The notes beneath the pieces are model-generated. The model did not search any database, was not told where the DNA came from, and saw only the letters and a list, made by a program, of their open reading frames with translations. From Tillandsia leiboldiana (lineage: Eukaryota > Streptophyta > Magnoliopsida > Poales > Bromeliaceae), in contig CM055068.1 in NCBI GenBank assembly GCA_029204045.2, forward strand, positions 36,347,345 to 36,411,344: a stretch of 64,000 nucleotides of DNA. Reading direction: 5' to 3'. Position numbers and translations under genes: made by a program. Positions 58,649 through 64,000 of the stretch are shown one piece after another. Positions within the stretch are counted from its first letter, which is position 1; each line of letters opens with the position of its first letter.

Positions 58649-59444
58649 GGAGGCGCAGGTTTGACTGGACCAGATGTGGCAGTCAACTCGATTGGGTCAA
58701 TTGTGCACCTAGTGTGCGAGTGGTTGCATACCTTTCATTGGTTTTTCCCCTTTTGAGCATTTAGATAGAGGCATGGTAGCTGTAGAGTATCTCCAGCTTT
58801 CTTGTTCAGTTGTTTTTTTACTGCATGGTTATCTTATGCCTCTAGTAGACTTAGTGGGCAGATCGTCGAGCCTGGTGGCGGTACCCACTGAGAACTTCCT
58901 TTTTGGTGTAGTTCTCACACCCGTTGGGGGTTTTCCCCCTCCTCTTTCTTTTCTCTCCTTTGTTTTGCAGAGTCTTAGCGGGTGTTGCTAATTCTACGGT
59001 TGCTGTTCGATGCGAGGGAGTCGCGATCTAGATCACCACCTATCTTTGGAGAGTAGCTGTACCCTCACATTGGAGATTTGTAGTATAGTTAGTAGATTAT
59101 TTTGTTTCCACTTTTGAGAGATTATTGTAGTGAGGATATGACTTGTACTGAGAGCCTGTACACTGATGTATTATTTCAAGTTATCCTTCCTGTTGAGTTC
59201 TGGGTTATTGTATCTGAGGATTTTGTATTTGACCATTTTTGGGAGATGGATATTGTATTATTATTTCCAGATGTACAGATGGTTGGTTTTTAGTTTTACA
59301 GCAATTTTTATTTTTATAGCTCTGATATCTGTTTAGCTGTAGTACCTTTTTTTGCAGGTTGGACGCTTCACCTATGCGGGGTTCTGTATAGGCGGCGGAT
59401 CTGTTGGCGAGTCCGGGTCGCAGTTTCGACCCCGGGGCGTGACA
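58649..59444 (+). repeat. LR-B(+) 3' LTR, right piece
   Basis: It continues the LTR interrupted at 24285 and matches the reverse complement of 24286-25000 (for example the GTAGTTCTCACACCC and CCCCCTCCTC region near 58906-58944). It ends GACCCCGGGGCGTGACA at 59444. No gene is seen. Confidence 0.85.
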
Positions 59445-59928
59445 TGTGGATATGATGTGATATAGATACCTTGGTGATGTGGATATTTGGATATGTGGAC
59501 ACTTTGGACAGATGGTGATCATTTGATTTTCATTTTATCTTTTTGTGGATGCATGTGAAATGTGGAGGTTTTCAAAATGATAAAATGTTTGTGAAATCTG
59601 TTTTCAAAACTGAGTGTCGAGTAGGCACTGTTTTAAAACTTTGTGGTTTTATCCTTTCAACTTGACGTATACCGTGTGAGCGATATTATCATGTATGATT
59701 CAAAGGATTAGCCTATCTCTCTATTTAGCACTCTGTGTAGGAAAAACTGGTTGTGAATGATGTATGTATTTTTGTGCGACGCCGTGCATATACAGAGAAG
59801 ACTCTTTCCGTTTGTGTAGAGAGATCTTATATATGTGGCGGGTCTGGGCACATACCGGGAAGAGAGACTTTTTTTTAAAAAAAAAATAGGGTCATTTTTC
59901 GCTTTTAAACCACTCCTGGGGCGTGACA
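59445..59928 (+). repeat. LR-C: end fragment of another large LTR
   Basis: It lies between the LR-B(+) terminus and gypsy coding sequence and ends GGGGCGTGACA, the same terminal sequence as LR-B(+). The simplest reading is the 3' end of an LTR of a third, plus-strand element into which LR-B(+) inserted. Its start lies left of the window. No gene is seen. The LTR assignment rests on the terminus and the junctions only. Confidence 0.5.
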
Positions 59929-61687
59929 CCCTTGTGATCCCTTAAACACCTCTCCAAATTCCTGCATCACCTTTTGTATTAATTCTAGAGTGTCCCAGGC
60001 TGCTCAGGTGTGCTAGTGCACAGCACCCCCCTTCCAGGTACTCCTGATGCCATTTCCTTACTGTGATGCCCCTAATCTTGGCCTTCTCAGTCATTCCCTT
60101 GAGTTTAGTCCTCTTTCCTTCTTTAGTGATTTTGACTGAGTGGTTGTTGTAATTGAATGTGACTGGACCGTGAATCTTCAACCAGTCGATGCCTAATATC
60201 ATGCTTGACCCTTCCAATATGATCACTCTCAGGTCCGTAGTGTACATATCACTTTGCATTTTCCATGAAAATTTGGGGTATTTCAGTTTGCTTAACACCT
60301 TTTGACCGTTAGCAACTGTTACCAGCAGCGGTGTAGTCGTGGTGATAGTTGCCTTGACCTCTTTTGCTGTGTTGATGTCTATGAAGCTGTAGGTGCTACA
60401 CGTGTCCACCAAAATCACCAGATCTTTCTCTTTAGCTTCCCCTTGTATTTTGATAGTTTCCCGCGGGTTCTCTGTATTCAAGGCATGCACCGACAACCCT
60501 ATCTCTTCCTCATCTTCTGTCTCAGGCTCCTCCCATTCTCCACTTTCCCTCAAACTCTCTTTGTCATACACCTCCACTATCTCATTGGTAGCACTTAGGG
60601 TATTCACCCCAGGTTGTATACACTAATGCCCGAATGAATATTTATCGCTGCACTTAAAGCATAGTCCGGCTGCCCTCCTCTGTTCGATGAGTTGCCTGTT
60701 GGAATGTATCCTTTCCACACTTGGTCTGTTGGTATTGTTCTTGATGTTGTCAACAACCCGAGTGGGTGCTGTCGAGCCTGTCCACTTATAGTTGCTGGTA
60801 GTGTTTGGGCCCCCTTGTGTTTTAAGCCATGCTCGATTCTTCTTCATCATTGCGGTTATGCGCTGTTCTTGCAATCGAGCCAACTCAAATGTTTGGGTAA
60901 GGGTTACTGGCTGTAGCATTTTGACAACGGCTCTCACTTCTTCCTTCAGCTCGCTCAAAAATCTCGATAGAAAGTATTCGGGAGCGAATTGGGAGTCGAT
61001 ACTAAGAAGTCTCAATCGAAGTTCCTCGAATTGTTCTTGATACTCTTCGACCGATCCTTGCTGCATTAGTTTGTTAAACTCTTCTACTATGTCCCTCAGC
61101 CCGTTTGACTCGAAACGCTTGCAGACATCTTGGGCGAACAATTCCCAGCGCACCATACCCTTCTCTGCCACATACCCGTAAAAACAGGTATCTACCTTTG
61201 GATCCATGTGCAGTGTTGCTAACTCTAGTTTTAGTTGCTCCTTGATGTTGTAGATTTCAAAGTAGTTCCTCACCCAACTCCTTGGGTTCTCCCCAGTGAA
61301 CGTCGGAAAGTCCAGTCAAGGGAACGGTAAGGAATTGTTTACCCTATGGTATGCTGAGTATGTATTTGCATCTTCCTTAGCCAATTGAATAAGAGGTGTT
61401 GGTAAAATACCTCTCTCCTCTTGAGATATGGACTCTGATGCTCCACTCGATGTTGATGCTTGTTGCTGGTTTGACAGTAGCTCCACCAGTTGCTCTAATT
61501 TTTTTGTGGTTTGAGTTGAATCTCTGCGTAGTGCCTCGTAATGATTTTGTTTTTCAGCTTGCATCACTTCTATTTTATCACTTAACTCCTCGATTCTCTT
61601 GTGGCTCTCGGTAGCAAGTTCCTAAAGCCTCTGCTCCAAGGAGTGAACATGCTCATCGAGTATCCTAAGATGGGTACCTTCTGCCAT
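59929..61687 (-). pseudogene. Ty3/gypsy gag-protease, decayed (outermost element)
   Basis: Read from the ATG at 61685-61687 in one frame: an N-terminal stretch with Gln/Glu coiled-coil character, retrotransposon gag (LDFPTFTGENPRSWVRNYF, RWELFAQDVCKRFE, FLSRFLSELKEEVRAVV), a zinc knuckle beginning CFKCSDKYSFGH, then a retroviral-type protease. Three in-frame stops break it: TAG at codon 22 (61622-61624), TGA near 61314 and TAG inside the knuckle near 60622. The protease motif reads DTCSTYSFID where DTGS is usual. A frameshift near 59970 precedes EFGEVF, the linker before reverse transcriptase, where LR-C cuts in. The motif style resembles Reina-type chromoviruses. Pol lies left of the window. 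Confidence 0.85.
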
Positions 61688-62003
61688 GGACTACGCCGCC
61701 TTGCTGGTGAACTTGAAGCGGTTTCCTCTATTTGACACAATGATGGATCCGACGGATCGGAATTCCGGTTGCCCCGCTATTGTGTTGCTTGTTGCTCCCG
61801 TTTTCTTGTTGCCTGGTCGCCTTCAGTTCCTTGTTGCTTGTGAGCTGGTTGTTGTGTTTCTGGTTGCTCTCAATTTTTGGTTGCCTTGTTGCCTTCGGGT
61901 TCTTGTTGCTTGTGAGTTGATTGTTATGTTGCTTGTTGCTCTCGGTTTCTGGTTGCCTTGTTCCCTTCGGTTCAGGATAAATGGAACGATCCCTGGGATC
62001 GTG

Positions 62004-62017
62004 CCGCTCTAATACCA
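62004..62017 (-). other. Primer-binding site of the outermost gypsy element
   Basis: The minus strand reads TGGTATTAGAGCGG, four bases from the LTR. It differs from the initiator tRNA-Met complement by C to T at the seventh base, another C to T change in this decayed element. Confidence 0.75.
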
Positions 62018-62021
62018 AAGT

Positions 62022-62554
62022 TGTTATAACCCGGACGATCGGCAACCGTTTGTGATGAGACCTCTCTGAGGCTGGCTCGGCGGAGAGGACAATGTGTCCT
62101 TTGCACAAAGAGAATTTGGGCAGCAAAAGGGAAATTAGGTAGGATTGGAGAGAAGATAGTGAGGAGAGAGGTAGAGGGAGATAGAGAGAGATAAAGAGAG
62201 GAGAAAGAATTGGGGAAGAAGTAATTGTAATTCCATATATGTCTTTTACATAATTCTCTAGACTATTTAAGCTATTACAATAAGAAAGTGTAATATTGAA
62301 TTGCAATGAGGCTACTATTGTAAGAGTTGGGCCCCCTCCAGTCAACTGGACCACCCTAGGCCTTGGGCGGCTTGCAACCAACTGTGCGGCCCGTCTCCTA
62401 ATTCAAGTCAGGTTCGGAGTTCCGACAACCCGACCCGTTTATGGAACTACTACTACCCTACCAGATCTCCTACTTCATTGTCTTCCCAATTGCTCCCCCA
62501 ACCGTACCCTAATTCCTTTCTTCTCCTAACTCCTCTCTTTCCCTTCTCGTTACA
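62022..62554 (-). repeat. 5' LTR of the outermost gypsy element
   Basis: The 533-bp segment runs TGTTATAAC to CTCGTTACA on the plus strand, next to the PBS. The far edge is inferred from the TG/CA rule, since the partner LTR is outside the window. No gene is seen. Confidence 0.7.
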
Positions 62555-63021
62555 CTAAAATATCCTTATGTAAATTTTATATCTATTCCAAAATTTTCAA
62601 TTGAATACAAGAGATGTATGATTTTTAGAATCCCATAAATTTAAAAATATTTAAATAGATTTTATATTTAAGTAGTTATGATTTTATATGATTAATTTAG
62701 TGTAAAATGATATATAATATTAATATCTATAAAAAAAAGTATTTTTGAATAATTTTATTGATATAGTTAGATAAAATCTGTTTTGAATTGAACCTGATAT
62801 AATATATCTTTGTTTATTCAAACATTTGTAGCAAACCAAAATATTCCCACATATATGACAGGAATTGAATCAGGAAGATAGATTTTCGAAAAATTAATTT
62901 TCAGAGTGAAATTTTAATCTCGTGATTCAAACAGACCCTTACAATAAACCTTATCAAGGATTAAAAAATAATAAAAATAAAATAAAAAGATAGGCGTAAC
63001 CGTCCATTAGTTTGTTTTTGA
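62555..63021. other. AT-rich host flank between the retrotransposon nest and a host gene
   Basis: Strongly AT-rich, no open frame. CAAACAGACCC near 62928-62938 resembles a transposon terminal repeat (GGGTCTGTTTG on the other strand), but no partner end is found. It may include the 3' UTR of the gene at 63022. Confidence 0.5.
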
Positions 63022-63349
63022 TTAAGAGAGATGATAGAGCTTAGAGGGTTTTTTTCCCTCCGTGACATTGAAGTACTGGAGTGTTCTCGCCCACCTCAAG
63101 TTGCTCTTAAGCTTGTGCACCGCGATGGTGTCTGGGATGAAGTCGTGGCGGTAGCACGTGTACGGCATCTCCATGTAGTCGTATATGGCTGGTGTCGCAT
63201 CGTACATCTGCACGCTCAGGGCCCCCTCTTTGAACCATCGGCCGGTCATTAGATCCTCCGGTCCAGTCTGACGGTCCCTCGCCACGTCGGACTTCGAAAT
63301 CCAATCCACCAAGTCCCACGATAAGACGTATCCTAGCCCTGACATATAC
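63022..63349 (-). CDS. GT31-type beta-1,3-galactosyltransferase, C-terminal exon (partial)
   Basis: The last 107-108 residues of a plant galactosyltransferase-family (GT31) protein, a Golgi type II membrane enzyme family that adds beta-1,3-galactose or related sugars to glycans. Motifs in order: YMSGLGYVLSWDLVDWI, GPEDLMTGRWF (the GT31 acidic ED motif), MYDYMEMPYTCYRHDFIPDT, LRWARTLQYFNVTEG, and the end SKLYHLS followed by TAA. A 3' splice site (TTCAAAAG, ending at 63350) marks the exon start, after which the conserved frame opens. Earlier exons must lie at higher coordinates; none is seen before 64000, so the intron exceeds 650 bp or the gene is truncated. The exon has no stops or frameshifts, suggesting a functional host gene, but a fragment cannot be excluded. 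Acceptor substrate is not readable. Confidence 0.8.
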
Positions 63350-63419
63350 CTTTTGAATATAAAATATTAAAATATTTTTCATAATTTTAATACTTTTAGA
63401 ATTTTAATTCGTTTAGGCA

Positions 63420-63500
63420 GTGTTTGGTTGGGGTACAAAGGGGGATATCCTCCCCTTTGTACCCAAACACTTTGGAACAGGGGGGAATTCGAATCCCCCC
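63420..63500. repeat. Foldback sequence in the putative intron
   Basis: A near-palindrome at 63420-63470 has arms GTGTTTGG(TTG)GGTACAAAGGGG and the matching CCCCTTTGTACCCAAACAC around GATATCC. A second one follows at 63480-63500 (GGGGGGAATTCGAATCCCCCC). GTGTTTGG starts are common in plant MITE terminal repeats. No clear target duplication is seen. Confidence 0.5.
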
Positions 63501-63604
63501 TTTTTCCTTTTGTCCCCGGTACAACCAGGGACAACCTCCATTACCCCTGAATTAAACCTACTTTCTCTCTCCTCTATTATTACCCTCCTCAACTTTCTTC
63601 ATTT

Positions 63605-64000
63605 TTAAATAACACTAATTAACACTAATTTTATATATCATTTAATTTAATAATTTAGATATATTACAATGAATATTTAAATAACACTAATTAACACTAA
63701 TTTTTAAATTTTAAAATATTTATATGTTATCCGGAAAAATTATTCGTCGCCGCCGGCTAAAAAAATCTCTCCCCCGTACCGCATCCTCGGTCCCAACGCA
63801 AAATAAAGAATTAATCAAAATTTTACAAGTAAAATTAATTAACACTAATTAACACTAAATAATGATTTTTACAAATTAAATATCTTACCAGAAAAATTAA
63901 TTTAAATTTTTATATAATATTAATCATTTTTTACATATAAATAATTAACACTAATTTTATATATTATCTAATTAATTACATAATATATATTACAATTATT
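63605..64000. repeat. AT-rich region with recurring AACACTAATTAACACTAATT motif
   Basis: The motif recurs near 63609, 63685, 63838 and 63945. Segments 63608-63672 and 63945-64000 share a longer unit ending in ATATTACAAT. No gene is seen. It may be decayed tandem repeats or an AT-rich element inside the intron. Confidence 0.55.

Noticed and set aside
59445..59928. Reading 59445-59928 as host sequence between two insertions
   Set aside because: It ends with the same GGGGCGTGACA terminus as LR-B(+) directly at a break in gypsy coding sequence, so an LTR end is the better reading, though not proven.
62560..62940. MITE ending in CAAACAGACCC at about 62938
   Set aside because: Only one terminus-like sequence is visible, with no partner and no duplication. 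Left as AT-rich flank.

Overview
The window is plant nuclear DNA, almost certainly from an angiosperm and probably a woody or large-genome eudicot. The species cannot be read from it. Evidence: plant-type LTR retrotransposons of the Sirevirus (Ty1/copia) and Ty3/gypsy lineages, three Cassandra TRIM elements carrying a 5S rRNA-like promoter, primer-binding sites complementary to initiator tRNA-Met, and a plant GT31 glycosyltransferase exon. About 98% of the window is one nest of retrotransposons; the only probable host gene is the exon at 63022-63349.

The nest can be unpacked with 5-bp target-site duplications (TSDs). Outermost is a decayed Ty3/gypsy element on the minus strand (59929-62554; its other half lies left of the window). 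It was entered by a large-LTR element, LR-C (only the LTR end 59445-59928 is visible), and that by a plus-strand large-LTR element LR-B(+) (internal 19678-21120, 3' LTR 21121-24285 plus 58649-59444). LR-B(+) received two further insertions. One is an LTR of family LR-A (4799-7038 plus 18670-19677), itself split by Sirevirus SV-2 (7039-18664, TSD ccttt), whose gag carries a Cassandra (16169-16744, TSD gtaac). The other is a minus-strand LR-B element (24286-58643, TSD actag), which holds a Cassandra in one LTR (27614-28189, TSD cgtgg) and Sirevirus SV-1 (30788-53529, TSD aatgt). SV-1's 5' LTR is split by a complete LR-A element (41627-53028, TSD ataag). Bases 1-4698 repeat 14518 to about 19222 with the same nested insertions and stop at a 100-N gap, so they are probably a false duplication or uncollapsed haplotype.

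SV-1 has a full-length 1707-codon gag-pol frame, but its integrase has Asn in place of the second catalytic Asp. It also carries a broken envelope-like gene behind what looks like its own promoter. SV-2 lacks protease and the integrase N-terminus. LR-A and LR-B have 3.8-4.6 kb LTRs and small internal domains with no intact gene. LR-B keeps decayed reverse transcriptase, RNase H and chromodomain-side sequence, so it derives from a Del/Tekay-type chromovirus.

The least expected signal is RNA-like structure in non-coding parts. There is a pair of covarying hairpins with palindromic hexamer loops exactly 158 nt from the primer-binding site in LR-A and LR-B, resembling retroviral dimer-initiation (kissing-loop) elements. 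The Sirevirus leader holds a row of stem-loops with a constant hexaloop and different but complementary stems. The LR-A leader holds a train of more than a dozen short hairpins. The Sirevirus U3 has about ten copies of a palindromic octamer that changed in concert between SV-2 (ATCCGGAT) and SV-1 (GTCCGGAC).
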